This document shows positions 32,570 through 44,110 of a DNA stretch of 50,846 nt, piece by piece (the stretch's first letter is position 1; each line of letters starts with the position of its first letter). This DNA comes from Verrucomicrobiota bacterium. Its GTDB lineage: Bacteria > Verrucomicrobiota > Verrucomicrobiia > Limisphaerales > J093. Position numbers and translations under genes: made by a program. The notes under the pieces are model-generated. The model saw nothing but the letters and a program-made list of their open reading frames with translations. It searched no databases and was not told where the DNA came from. The stretch spans positions 1-50,846 of the forward strand of contig JAKQDD010000107.1 in NCBI GenBank assembly GCA_029556615.1, in the 5' to 3' direction.

Positions 32570-35218
32570 TCACCCCTCCGCCGAGGCTTCAACACCCCCG
32601 TCCGCCCCCCCCTCCTCGCTGATGACCGGTGCAATCGCCTGCAGCCGGTCGTTGGCATCGAGCTCGATGAGCTTGACCCCCTGGGTGTTCCGACCGGTCT
32701 GGCGAACGTCCTTGACGGCGATCCGCACCATCTGGCCCCCGGCGGTAATCAGCATGATCTCGTCGGCCTCCGCCACCGTCAGCGCACCCGCCACCCCCCC
32801 GGTCCGCTCCGTCGTCTTCATCGTGATGATCCCCTTGCCGCCCCGGGACTGCAGACGGTACTCCTCGAAGCTGGTCCGCTTGCCAATGCCGTTCTCCCCC
32901 GCCACCAGGAGCGTCGCGCTCGGGTCCACCACCGATAGCGCCACCACCCGGTCCCCCTCCGCAAGGTCAATCCCCCGCACACCCGTCGCCGGCCGGCCCA
33001 TCGATCGGACGTCGTCCTCGGAAAACCGGATGCTCATGCCACCGCGCGTGATCAGCACCACCTCGTTGTGCCCGCTGGTCAGCTTGACATCAATCAACAC
33101 ATCCCCCGGCTCGATCCCGATGGCAATGATGCCGCCCCGGCGCACATTCGCAAAACCTTCGAGCGCCGTTTTCTTCACCGTCCCGCCCTGCGTCGCAAAA
33201 AACACGTGGGCCGGCTGTTGCCAGGTCACGTCCTCCTTGTTCGGCCCGAGCCGGCTCTGCACGCGGATCAGGGCCGCGACCTTCTCCCCCGCTTGCAGCT
33301 CGAGGAGGTTGGCAATGCTCCGCCCCTTCGCCGCCCGGCCCATGTCCGGAATCTCGTGCACGCGCTCGACATACACCCGGCCGGTGTTCGTGAAGAACAT
33401 CAGGTAGTCGTGCGTGCTCGCCGTAAACAGCCGCTCGATGAAATCCGCCGCCTCCCCATCCACCGAGGAGGTCTCCCGGGCCGTCATCCCGATCACCCCT
33501 TTCCCCCCCCGGCGCTGGGCGCGATACGAAGCCGTCGTCGTCCGCTTGATCAGCCCGTTGTGCGTCATCGTGATGATGACCCCCTCGTTCGCAATCAAAT
33601 CCTCGATCGCAATGTCCCCTTCATCCGGCACCAGCTCCGTCAGCCGCGGCGTGGCGTACTTCTCGCGGATCACCGCCAGCTCGGCCTTGATCAGGCTCAG
33701 CACCCGCGACTCCTTCGCCAGAATGTCGAGCAGATCGCGGATCGTCTCGATCAGCTGCTTATACTCCAAATCGACCTTCTCGATCTCGAGCCCGGTCAGC
33801 TGGTAGAGCCGCAGCTCGAGGATCGCGTCGACCTGGCGTTCGGTGAGCGCGTACCGGCCGTTCTGAAGACGGGTCTCGCTCCGAATCAGAATGCCCCAGC
33901 GCTGAACCTGCGCCCGGCTCCACTCGAACGCCAGCAGCCGGACCCGGGCCTCGTCCCGCGTCTTCGAGCTCCGAATGATGTGGATGAATTCGTCCAGGTT
34001 GGCGATCGCAATCAGGTAGCCCTCGAGCACCTCGGCCCGATCCTCCGCCTTCCGCAGCTCGAATCGGGTGCGGCGCAGGATGACCTCGCGGCGATGCTCG
34101 ATGTAGCAGGCAATCAGCTCCTTCAGGCTCAGCGTCTTCGGCCGGCCGTGGTCGATCGCCAGCGCGTTCACCGCAAACGTCGTCTCGAGTGCCGTGTGCT
34201 CGTACAGGTTGTTGATGATCACCCTGGCGATCGCATCCCGCTTGATCTCGATCACCACCCGCGTGTTCTCGTCGGACTCGTCCCGGACCGCCGTGATGTC
34301 CCGGAACTCCTTCACCTCACCCTCGTTCACCAACTGCGCAATCCGCTCGACCAACTGGGCCCGGTTCACGTTGTACGGGATCTCCGTGATCACGACCTGC
34401 TCCCGCCCGCCCTTGAGTTGCTCGACTCCCACCTTGCCCCGGATCTTCACCGTGCCGCGGCCGGTCGCAAAATACTCGCGGATCCCCTCCGTCCCGCAAA
34501 TCCGGCAGCCCGTCGGAAAATCCGGGCCCTTGATGTGCCGCATCAGCTGCGCCAGGGAAATGTCCGGGGCGTCGATCTGGGCGCAAATGGCGTCAATGAC
34601 CTCCCCGAGATTGTGGGGGGCCATGTTGGTTGCCATGCCCACCGCAATCCCAGTGCCGCCGTTCACCAGCAGGTTCGGAAATGCCGCCGGCAACACCGTC
34701 GGCTCCTGGTGCTCCTCGTCGTAGGTGGCGACGAAATCCACGGTGTCCCGGTCCAGGTCCTCCATCAAGACCGCGCCCAGATGCGTCAACCGCGCCTCGG
34801 TGTACCGCATCGCCGCCGGCGGATCGTCCTCCACCGACCCGAAGTTGCCCTGGCCGTCCACCAGCGTCTCCCGCATCGCCCAGGGCTGCGCCAGATGAAC
34901 CAGCGTCGGATAGATCGCCTGGTCCCCGTGCGGATGATACTTGCCCATCGTCTCGCCCACGATGCGCGCGCACTTGAGATGCCGCCGCGTCGGCAGCAGG
35001 CCCAGATCGTTGAACATCGCAAACAACAGCCGCCGCTGGGACGGCTTCAGCCCGTCCCGCACGTCCGGCAACGCCCGCGAGATGATCACCGACATCGAGT
35101 AGTCAAGAAACGAGTTCTTGATCTCCTCGGCCACGTTGATCTTCTCGATCTTCTCGTTCGGGGCGAATAGCGGGGCCGCTCCCGCAGGCACCTCGCCCGG
35201 CTCTTTCGGTTCTGCCAT
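32570..35218 (-). CDS. gyrA: DNA gyrase subunit A
   Basis: GyrA (882 aa) is the breakage-reunion subunit of gyrase. The catalytic Tyr139 lies in AAMRYTEARL. The GyrA-box QRRGGKG marks it as gyrase rather than ParC and begins the C-terminal wrapping region with six beta-pinwheel repeats (for example RRGGIIAIGIE, SRGGKGIITMK). The residues usually linked to quinolone binding differ: HPHGDQAIYP has Gln100 where E. coli has Ser83 and Pro104 where it has Asp87. The N-terminal extension MAEPKEPGEVPAGAAPLFAP is short and Pro/Ala-rich. It sits 50 bp downstream of gyrB, as one operon with pcrA after it. Confidence 0.97.
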   Translation of the reverse strand: MAEPKEPGEVPAGAAPLFAPNEKIEKINVAEEIKNSFLDYSMSVIISRALPDVRDGLKPSQRRLLFAMFNDLGLLPTRRHLKCARIVGETMGKYHPHGDQAIYPTLVHLAQPWAMRETLVDGQGNFGSVEDDPPAAMRYTEARLTHLGAVLMEDLDRDTVDFVATYDEEHQEPTVLPAAFPNLLVNGGTGIAVGMATNMAPHNLGEVIDAICAQIDAPDISLAQLMRHIKGPDFPTGCRICGTEGIREYFATGRGTVKIRGKVGVEQLKGGREQVVITEIPYNVNRAQLVERIAQLVNEGEVKEFRDITAVRDESDENTRVVIEIKRDAIARVIINNLYEHTALETTFAVNALAIDHGRPKTLSLKELIACYIEHRREVILRRTRFELRKAEDRAEVLEGYLIAIANLDEFIHIIRSSKTRDEARVRLLAFEWSRAQVQRWGILIRSETRLQNGRYALTERQVDAILELRLYQLTGLEIEKVDLEYKQLIETIRDLLDILAKESRVLSLIKAELAVIREKYATPRLTELVPDEGDIAIEDLIANEGVIITMTHNGLIKRTTTASYRAQRRGGKGVIGMTARETSSVDGEAADFIERLFTASTHDYLMFFTNTGRVYVERVHEIPDMGRAAKGRSIANLLELQAGEKVAALIRVQSRLGPNKEDVTWQQPAHVFFATQGGTVKKTALEGFANVRRGGIIAIGIEPGDVLIDVKLTSGHNEVVLITRGGMSIRFSEDDVRSMGRPATGVRGIDLAEGDRVVALSVVDPSATLLVAGENGIGKRTSFEEYRLQSRGGKGIITMKTTERTGGVAGALTVAEADEIMLITAGGQMVRIAVKDVRQTGRNTQGVKLIELDANDRLQAIAPVISEEGGADGGVEASAEG

Positions 35219-35258
35219 AGTCAGTCAGCTTCCGCTCCGCTTCCCCCGCCCGCCACCC

Positions 35259-37770
<2,512 letters not shown>

Positions 37771-37879
37771 CTACTGAAATCACGCCCCGCGGCATCGCTC
37801 ATCAACCCCGGCAAGGCGCCTCAAATAAAGCTCACTCCCGCTTCATGAAAAACCCCGCTCCCCTCCACCCTCGCCACCA

Positions 37880-37890
37880 CGCCTCGCTAG
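37880..37890 (+). repeat. Arm-only remnant of the dispersed repeat
   Basis: CGCCTCGCTAG matches the right terminus of the family over 11 bases, followed by CCTCAGG. No partner arm or loop is recognisable nearby, so it may be a decayed copy or a chance match. Confidence 0.35.
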
Positions 37891-38020
37891 CCTCAGGCTC
37901 CCCACAAAAGGACGGCACACCTCGAGCAGGAAGAAATCCAACTCGACCTCTCCAATGCGAATTCCATGACTTGGAAATTCTAGTGAGATCGACCCCGGAA
38001 CACAACCTCAATCTCGCAAA

Positions 38021-38038
38021 AACACAATTAGTTGTGTT
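38021..38038. other. Hairpin AACACAA-TTAG-TTGTGTT
   Basis: A perfect 7-bp inverted repeat with a 4-base loop in the gyrB upstream gap. It is AT-rich, so it may be a protein-binding palindrome rather than a terminator; no T-run follows. The TTGTG part recurs at 38062 (TTAGTTGTGG), giving a direct TTAGTTGTG repeat 33 bp away. Confidence 0.4.
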
Positions 38039-38163
38039 CCGTCAAGAACAGGCCCTCATTAGTTGTGGAGGCACCCACCAGACTCCACGCCGCACCACCC
38101 CGAGGTCATGCACCGGATCCCAACCGGGACCGTTCCTCCCCTGCCTGTCGATCGCACAGACCC

Positions 38164-38637
38164 TTACGGGACCGATGCCGTCAGAACCACAAACCACGCG
38201 TCGTTCACGTTCTCCTTGGTGTCCCCGGCAAGAACCGCTAACTCTCCCTGACACAAGGCCCGCGCTGACTGCCGGATGGTCTTGACCCATCGGCCCTCTC
38301 CGAAGAGCTTGATTTCGAGCGTGTTCTCATCAGCGAACCGGACTTCAAGCTCGCACTTGTCGCTCATCTTTAGTCGCTTTAAGTCCTTGGAACCTAGTGG
38401 GATGCGTTGGTCCTTGATTTCGTAGTACCGCTTCCACTTGAACACCCGCTCGAGCTTCTTTCGGATCGATGGCTCGACGTCCTTGCACTTGCTGCCCTTG
38501 GGCTTTTCGCCATCCGTACCCCAAATCAACTGCGCCCTGAGATTGATGTCCGCCGGTTCAGCACGAGTCTCGACAGCGCCAAGAAACGACACCAGACCGA
38601 CCGCCAGCCACCAGCCGAGGGACTTCGCCAGGTTCAT
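38164..38637 (-). CDS. Secreted hypothetical protein, third gene of a sigma-factor operon
   Basis: A 157-residue protein with a good signal peptide (MNLAKSLGWWLAVGLVSFLG, cut near TRAEP) and a mature domain of about 125 residues: LRAQLIWGTDGEKPKGSK, CKDVEPSIRKKLERVFKWKR, then beta strands (KCELEVRFADENTLEIKLFG) ending in AWFVVLTASVP. I do not recognise the family by name. It lies 53 bp downstream of the anti-sigma gene in the same orientation and is probably part of the sigma/anti-sigma operon, perhaps the signal-sensing or effector partner. Two Cys residues are present in the mature part that could pair after export, plus one more near the C-terminus. Confidence 0.7.
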   Translation of the reverse strand: MNLAKSLGWWLAVGLVSFLGAVETRAEPADINLRAQLIWGTDGEKPKGSKCKDVEPSIRKKLERVFKWKRYYEIKDQRIPLGSKDLKRLKMSDKCELEVRFADENTLEIKLFGEGRWVKTIRQSARALCQGELAVLAGDTKENVNDAWFVVLTASVP

Positions 38638-38690
38638 AAAGCGTGAAGTTGCAAAAGACTGCATCCGAACTAATTACCTTGATCTTGTCG

Positions 38691-39158
38691 TCAGTGGGTG
38701 TTGATCCAGACAACTGTCATCCGATCCGAGTCCGACCGGAACGTGTACGAACTGACGTCCTCCTGCGGGTTCTCAATTTCCGCCCCCTGGAGAGACTTGG
38801 TCCACCAACCCGTTCCCAACTCAGGCGAGAGCAACAGGAACGTCAAAAGGACCACCACCCCCGCCGGTGCCAGCCAGCGAACAAACCACCGGGCGACCGG
38901 AATCGCCTTCCGCGCCGGCAAGCGACTCACCGGTCCCTGGATCTCGCGCTCGATCTTGCACCAGAAAAACTCGCGGCTTTCAGGCAGCACCCTGGCGGGC
39001 TCGCCAGTGGCAAGAGCTGCCGCTGTCATCCGGAGTTCGGCAACCAACGCGCGGGCTTCAGGATCACGATGGGCCAACTCCTCGGCCCGCCGGGCCTCGG
39101 CCGCCGACACCTCGCCATCCACCCACGCCTGAAGCAGGAGTTGTTCGCGATCATTCAT
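38691..39158 (-). CDS. Anti-sigma factor, membrane-spanning
   Basis: A 155-residue protein. The N-terminal 80 residues are cytoplasmic and helical (MNDREQLLLQAWVDGEVSAA, a typical anti-sigma start with LxxLxDGEL-like spacing). One transmembrane helix follows (WLAPAGVVVLLTFLLLS, about 90-106), then a 45-residue periplasmic tail. The HxxxCxxC zinc motif of ZAS-type anti-sigmas is absent. Its ATG overlaps the stop of the ECF sigma gene (ATGA), so it is translationally coupled to it and almost certainly its partner. Named by context and topology, not by strong family motif. Confidence 0.8.
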   Translation of the reverse strand: MNDREQLLLQAWVDGEVSAAEARRAEELAHRDPEARALVAELRMTAAALATGEPARVLPESREFFWCKIEREIQGPVSRLPARKAIPVARWFVRWLAPAGVVVLLTFLLLSPELGTGWWTKSLQGAEIENPQEDVSSYTFRSDSDRMTVVWINTH

Positions 39159-39781
39159 GGCCTTCGCGCCTCTCTCAGGTCCGCCAGCAAACCCGCCAGC
39201 CGGCGGCGGGCGTAGAACAGACGGGACATAATCGTGCCGATGGAACAGCCCATCCTCTTCGCCACTTCCCTGTATTCGAGTCCTTCGAACTCATGCAAAA
39301 TCAATACTGTCCGGTGCGCGTCCGACAACCTGGCCATGGCGGCATCGATCCTCTTCCGGACCTCCTCCCGCTCGAGACCCTCGGTCGGGTTCACCGTGAA
39401 AACCGGCATCTGCCGCTCGACCCCCCCAGCCTCGTCGTCCAACTGCTCGATCGACTCGCTCCGGAACCGCTTCTGCCGCCGTAACGCATCGAGACAGAGG
39501 TTGATGACGATCCGCGTCATCCAGGTGAGGAAACTCGCCTCGCCGTGAAACTGCCGGAGCCGCTGCCAGCCCTTCACCCAGGCCTCCTGGCAAAGATCAA
39601 CCGCTTCGTCCTCGTTCCGCATCATGCTGAACGCCCGGGCGTAGACCTTGTCTCGGTGCCGCGCGACCAGCTCCTCGAAAGCCAGCGCCTCCCCTTCCTG
39701 CGCCAACCGCACCAGTTCGGTGTCGCTGGCAGAAGGGTAGCTGACCGGATTCGCTGTTGGATTCGACGGCGGACTAGCCAT
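39155..39781 (-). CDS. ECF-type RNA polymerase sigma factor
   Basis: A 208-residue sigma-70 family regulator with the two ECF regions. Region 2 (about 25-95): LVRLAQEGEALAFEELVARH, YARAFSMMRNEDEAVDLCQEAWVKGWQ, LTWMTRIVINLCLDALRR. Region 4 (about 150-205): LSDAHRTVLILHEFEGLEYR, EVAKRMGCSIGTIMSRLFYARRRLA, a helix-turn-helix for the -35 element. The first 20 residues are Ser/Pro-rich and unstructured. It starts 6 bp after the hisB stop, so it may be partly transcribed from upstream; the anti-sigma follows with ATGA overlap. The target genes and stimulus are unknown. Confidence 0.92.
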   Translation of the reverse strand: MASPPSNPTANPVSYPSASDTELVRLAQEGEALAFEELVARHRDKVYARAFSMMRNEDEAVDLCQEAWVKGWQRLRQFHGEASFLTWMTRIVINLCLDALRRQKRFRSESIEQLDDEAGGVERQMPVFTVNPTEGLEREEVRKRIDAAMARLSDAHRTVLILHEFEGLEYREVAKRMGCSIGTIMSRLFYARRRLAGLLADLREARRP

Positions 39782-39787
39782 GCCTAT

Positions 39788-40447
39788 TCAAAGAACCCCT
39801 TTCGTGCTCGGCAGCTGGCCGGCCTGGCGCGGGTCCCGCTCGATGGCGGTGCCCACGGCGCGCGCAAACGCCTTGAACAACGCTTCCACCACGTGATGCG
39901 GTTCCTCCCCATAGAGCAGCTCGATATGCAGCGCGCACTTCGCCTCGTTCGCGAATGCCTGGAAAAACTCGCGCGCCAGCCCGAAACGAAAACGCGACGA
40001 CATGTCCTGGCCCGCCTCCAACGCCGTGATCTTGAACCCCAATCGGCCCATCCCACGCCAGACAAAATGCGGACGCCCCCCAAAATCAACCACACACCGC
40101 GCCAACGTCTCGTCCATCGGCACGTACGCCTCCCCCCATAGCGGGTTGCGCGGATCAAACCCCGCTCCGTACCGCCGGATGCCCGTCTTGTCCCCTAGCG
40201 CCTCCCGCACGACCCCGCCCAGCACAATCCCGCAGTCCTCGACCGAATGATGAGCGTCCACGTCGAGATCGCCGCGGCATCGCAGGCTCAAATCCACCGC
40301 CGAATGCCGGGCAAAGAGCGCCAGCATGTGATCGAAAAACGGGATGCCCGTCCGAACCCGGGCCACACCACGGCCGTCCAAACACACCCTGGCCCCAATC
40401 CGTGTCTCCCGGGTGATCCGCTCCCACCGTGCTTCCCTCCGCTTCAT
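39788..40447 (-). CDS. hisB: Imidazoleglycerol-phosphate dehydratase
   Basis: HisB (219 aa, dehydratase domain only, no phosphatase fusion) removes water from imidazole glycerol phosphate in histidine synthesis, using manganese bound by His/Glu clusters. Motifs: RITRETRIGARVCLDGRG, TGIPFFDHMLALFARHS, DAHHSVEDCGIVLG, YVPMDETLARCVVDFGGRP, FANEAKCALHIELLYGEEPH and HHVVEALFKAFARA. ATG 40447 gives the usual N-terminus. It lies 70 bp downstream of the fucokinase gene and 6 bp upstream of the sigma gene. No other his gene is nearby, so the pathway is scattered. Confidence 0.95.
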   Translation of the reverse strand: MKRREARWERITRETRIGARVCLDGRGVARVRTGIPFFDHMLALFARHSAVDLSLRCRGDLDVDAHHSVEDCGIVLGGVVREALGDKTGIRRYGAGFDPRNPLWGEAYVPMDETLARCVVDFGGRPHFVWRGMGRLGFKITALEAGQDMSSRFRFGLAREFFQAFANEAKCALHIELLYGEEPHHVVEALFKAFARAVGTAIERDPRQAGQLPSTKGVL

Positions 40448-40517
40448 GTCGGCGGGAGTAAACCAGAAACGCCCCTCCCCCGCAACCCTGCCCTCCGGCC
40501 CCGCGTCGGCCAATACC

Positions 40518-43427
40518 TCAACTTCGCGTGATTTGCAGACCGGTCTCCGACAGACTGAACTCCACAAACCGGGCCCGGGGATTCGGCGGCCGCCGCACCA
40601 GGGTCTCCCGAATCCGGCGCCCAGCCGCTTCGTCCCGGGCGAACAGGAGCAGGAAACCGCCGCCGCCGGCCCCCAACAGCTTCGCCGCCACCAGCCAGTC
40701 GCCAATCTCATCCAGGATCGCCTGAACCGCCGGAGGATTCGTCCCCGAATCAAGCCGCTGGTTCAAATGCCAGCTGACACGAATGGACTCCTCGAGCCCC
40801 GCAGCGTCCGATCGCTGCAACGCCCCGAAAGCCGCCTCGGCGTTCACCCCGATGTCCGCGATGATATCGAGCGTGCCCGTGGCATTAAGAAAAATGCGGC
40901 GGACAATCTCATGCAGGATGCTCTTCGCCAGGCGCGTCAGGCCCGTGTAGTAGAGCAGCGTGGTGCGGTTCGCCCGATCGGCTCCAAACAGATGATCCGG
41001 TACCCAGCGGAGCGTCGGTTGCTGGGAAAGGCCCGGGCGCGTCTCGATCAGCTTGATTCCCCGAAACAAACCACCCGCCTGGTCCTGCCAGCCCCCGCCC
41101 GTCGTCAGCATCTGCTCGAGCGCCAGCGTCCGGCTGAACAGAACATTCCGATCCCAATCCAGTCCGCACAGGTTGCCAACCGTCCCCAATAGCGTGGCCG
41201 CCAGGATGCTGCTCGTCCCCAGGCCCGATCCCTTCGGTACCGCCGAAAGCACCGAGACCTCGATCCCCCCGCCGAAGGCGGCCAACTGCGCCTCGAGGGT
41301 CGGGTAGCCGCCCCGGGCGTGGAACCGCGGGAGGAACCCCGCCAGAGCCAGCGCCGCCTTCGCCACGGCAAACTCGCTCCCCGGTTGGTCGAAAGTGTCC
41401 AGCTCCTCATAGGTCCGCACCCGCTGCTCCGCACCCAGGTCGATCGAACGCATGATCAGTTCCGGCCGGGACGAGAGCTTGGCAAAAACCTGGATCGGCG
41501 GCTGTCCGTTTAGATTCACCGCCATGTTCACCACGCGTCCGCCATGCTCGAGACAATACGGTGGCGTGTCGGTCCAGCCCCCTGCCAGATCAAGCCGCAC
41601 CGGACACCGGCCCCAGACGATCTGGTCCTCCTGAACCATGCACCGGGGCTCGGCCCGGTTCAGTTGGGCATCCCGCAGGATCACCTCGCGCAACTTCCGG
41701 AATGCCGCTTCCTCGTGCGCGTCGGCCCCGGAGACCCCCCGGTGCCTCAAAACCGCCCCACAAAAGACCTCCCGATGCACCTCCTGCAGCGGATCGAGCG
41801 CGCGCCCGGCAGACGCCGGCGCTAATTCGAGGTCCGAAGCCGCGTACAGCCGAGCCGTTGATTCCAAATCCAGCTTCAAAAACACGCTCCATGGGGCGTT
41901 GGCCAGCATCGGCCCCAGACAGCGAACCCGGTTCCCCGAGCGCTGACGCTCGAGCCGCTCCCAGTTCAACTTCTGCGGAATCGCCCGGGCAGAGAGCCTT
42001 CCCCCCGCGCGCCACCCGGCCCCAAACCCGCCCACAGCCGGAGGCACCCGATTGAACAGCCACTCGATGTACCGCGGATCAAGCCCGTCGGACGCCAGCA
42101 CCGGGAACACCGGAGCATCGTAGAGATCACACCCCGGATCGATCCCCGCCTCGCCAAAACCCACGCCCCGCGCCGTCAGCCAATCCCGAAACGGTCGCCC
42201 CAGCCAGATCGTGCCCGGATCCCCCACCGCGCCCCGAAACGTGTCGTCCATCCCGTAAAACCGCAGACACCAGTCCTCCTCCCCCACCGGCACGAAATCC
42301 AGACACACCCCGGCCTCGAGCACAAGATCCCAGCCGTTGTCCGGTACCCCGGTCAAAACGTGGTCGCATGCAAGTCGCCACGTCGACGGGATGTCGCTGT
42401 TCTCAACCCATAACGTGTGGTTCTCCTCGTGACGCAGCGGAAACCGGAACCGGGCGTTCTGAAGGTACTGGTCCGGATGCCGCCGCGCCCCCATCAGTCC
42501 CAGCTTGGTCTCGTCCAACTCGAGGTTCTGAAGTGCTGAGACCGACTCGATCATCTGGCGGCTCGTGCCGAAATGGTGAAACTCGGCCTCCGGCAGTGGC
42601 ACCACCGCGCACGTCAACGCCCGGATCTCGGGATCGCTCCGGGTCGGTTGCCTCCCCAGCGCCAACGCAAATCCGCCGTACAAATCGTACGCGCCGGGTT
42701 CGCCCTCCAGGTAATGCTCCGCCCCCGCCTCCCAACCGCTCCGCGCCATCAGCACCCCCAAGGCACGCTCGCTCAAGAGCCACATCCCCGTGTCAATCAG
42801 ATAGACATGCTCGGCTCCCAGCTCCCGCGTCCGCCCAGGCGCCGGTTTCTGAAGAAAAAAGGCAATCTCCGACGGCTCGTTCCGCGGCGTGAAAAACACG
42901 CCAAACTCTTTGGCGCGCTCCGGCGTCACCCACATGCCCAAACCGAGCACGTCCACCGCCGGAAACCGCGGCAGCTCCCGGCCAAACCGCAACAACACGT
43001 CCCCGCTCGCAATCATCGCCACCGTCGACCCCGGTGCGTGCGCCAGAATGCGCCGATAGCCCGGGAGCTGCAGGTCCAGCAGGGTCTGATCCAATCGCTG
43101 CCCGCGAGCCCAACGCAACGCGGGAATCGGCATCAGCGGCTTCCCCATCGCCGCATACGCAGGCAACCGGCGGCTCTCCCCCCCGCCGTGCACCAGCAGC
43201 TTCCGACTCGACCTCAGCCATTCCCGAAAGCCACAACCGCCGCCCCGGGCCTTCCACGCCTCGACCAGAAGATGGGCCGCACCGCCGCCCGACCCCAAGG
43301 GCCGGCCCGGCGGATCACATGCCGCAAAGGCGATCAGCTCGCACCCAACCCCCTCGGCACACACCGCCGCCGCCGCCCTCGGAGGCAGCGAAACGAAACA
43401 CTCGATCGAGACGTCGACGGGCGTCAT
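40518..43427 (-). CDS. fkp: Bifunctional fucokinase / L-fucose-1-phosphate guanylyltransferase
   Basis: A 969-residue FKP-type enzyme that turns L-fucose into GDP-L-fucose in two steps. The N-terminal half is the pyrophosphorylase: HGGGESRRLPAYAAMGKPLM, PIPALRWARGQRLDQTLLDL, VDVLGLGMWVTPERAKEFG, LIDTGMWLLS. The C-terminal half is a GHMP kinase: GRCPVRLDLAGGWTDTPPYC (about 604-625), SAVPKGSGLGTSSILAATLL (the ATP loop, about 730) and LLGAGGGGFLLLF (about 923). This arrangement is the one described for Bacteroides Fkp. GDP-fucose feeds fucosylated surface glycans; no glycosyltransferase is adjacent. ATG 43427 is used; 26 bp separate it from the LysM gene upstream. Confidence 0.92.
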   Translation of the reverse strand: MTPVDVSIECFVSLPPRAAAAVCAEGVGCELIAFAACDPPGRPLGSGGGAAHLLVEAWKARGGGCGFREWLRSSRKLLVHGGGESRRLPAYAAMGKPLMPIPALRWARGQRLDQTLLDLQLPGYRRILAHAPGSTVAMIASGDVLLRFGRELPRFPAVDVLGLGMWVTPERAKEFGVFFTPRNEPSEIAFFLQKPAPGRTRELGAEHVYLIDTGMWLLSERALGVLMARSGWEAGAEHYLEGEPGAYDLYGGFALALGRQPTRSDPEIRALTCAVVPLPEAEFHHFGTSRQMIESVSALQNLELDETKLGLMGARRHPDQYLQNARFRFPLRHEENHTLWVENSDIPSTWRLACDHVLTGVPDNGWDLVLEAGVCLDFVPVGEEDWCLRFYGMDDTFRGAVGDPGTIWLGRPFRDWLTARGVGFGEAGIDPGCDLYDAPVFPVLASDGLDPRYIEWLFNRVPPAVGGFGAGWRAGGRLSARAIPQKLNWERLERQRSGNRVRCLGPMLANAPWSVFLKLDLESTARLYAASDLELAPASAGRALDPLQEVHREVFCGAVLRHRGVSGADAHEEAAFRKLREVILRDAQLNRAEPRCMVQEDQIVWGRCPVRLDLAGGWTDTPPYCLEHGGRVVNMAVNLNGQPPIQVFAKLSSRPELIMRSIDLGAEQRVRTYEELDTFDQPGSEFAVAKAALALAGFLPRFHARGGYPTLEAQLAAFGGGIEVSVLSAVPKGSGLGTSSILAATLLGTVGNLCGLDWDRNVLFSRTLALEQMLTTGGGWQDQAGGLFRGIKLIETRPGLSQQPTLRWVPDHLFGADRANRTTLLYYTGLTRLAKSILHEIVRRIFLNATGTLDIIADIGVNAEAAFGALQRSDAAGLEESIRVSWHLNQRLDSGTNPPAVQAILDEIGDWLVAAKLLGAGGGGFLLLFARDEAAGRRIRETLVRRPPNPRARFVEFSLSETGLQITRS

Positions 43428-43453
43428 GAGTCGGACTCCAGGCTGCCGATCCT

Positions 43454-44110
43454 TCAAGGCGCCGCCGGATCAGGGATAAAGATCGTTTTGCCGACCGGAA
43501 TCCGCTTCGGATCCACCTTCGGATTCGCCTTCAGCACCTGGTCCACCGTCACCTTCACCCCGCTCTGCTGGTAGGCGGCCACAATCGCGCTGATCGTATC
43601 CCCGGACTTCACGACGTACTCGTAGCCCCTCTGCGGCTCGGAACCGGCTCCAGCCCCCGCATCGGGTTCCCGCACCGGTTCCTTCGCCGGTTCCCGGCTC
43701 TCGCGCCCCTTCCTGGACGGCGGCTCCGCCATCGGCACCTCTGCCAGCTTCCGGATCTCCTCGAGAATCAACCGCTTGTCATCCTCCCGCTTCCGGTCGA
43801 TCTCACTGAGCTTCTCGGCCAGCTTCCGCAAGTCCTCATGCTGGGCGTACTGCCGGCCGTCGCGACGGATCTCCTCCCGCGTCGATTGCAGCTCATCCGC
43901 CAATGCCGACACCCGCTTCTGGAGCGTCGCCTGCGCCACCAGCAAATCCTCCATCATCGCGTTCAGACGCTTGTACCGCTCCTCGTACTCCGCATCGCCG
44001 GCACCCCCGCCGGCGGCGCTGTCCTGCGCCAGCACCCCCCAACCCAAAGCTGCCCATAACGCGGCCGCCACAAGGACGGAGACCGCCCGGCACGTCCAAT
44101 GCAGTCCCAT
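43454..44110 (-). CDS. LysM-domain coiled-coil secreted protein
   Basis: A 218-residue exported protein. After a signal peptide (MGLHWTCRAVSVLVAAALWA) comes a long predicted coiled coil (YEERYKRLNAMMEDLLVAQATLQKRV ... KLSEIDRKREDDKRLILEEI, in parts under 20 residues each), then a Pro/Glu/Arg linker, and a C-terminal LysM domain (YVVKSGDTISAIVAAYQQSG, VDQVLKANPKVDPKRIPVGK, TIFIP). LysM binds peptidoglycan or chitin oligosaccharides, so it probably sits on the cell wall. ATG 44110 is the start before the signal peptide. It is divergent from the rhomboid gene (152 bp). Confidence 0.85.
   Translation of the reverse strand: MGLHWTCRAVSVLVAAALWAALGWGVLAQDSAAGGGAGDAEYEERYKRLNAMMEDLLVAQATLQKRVSALADELQSTREEIRRDGRQYAQHEDLRKLAEKLSEIDRKREDDKRLILEEIRKLAEVPMAEPPSRKGRESREPAKEPVREPDAGAGAGSEPQRGYEYVVKSGDTISAIVAAYQQSGVKVTVDQVLKANPKVDPKRIPVGKTIFIPDPAAP

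Noticed and set aside
32235..35170. Very long plus-strand frames opposite pcrA and gyrA (up to 700 codons)
   Set aside because: They are high-GC shadow frames of the conserved minus-strand gyrA and pcrA genes, with Arg/Pro/Ala-rich composition and no family motifs.
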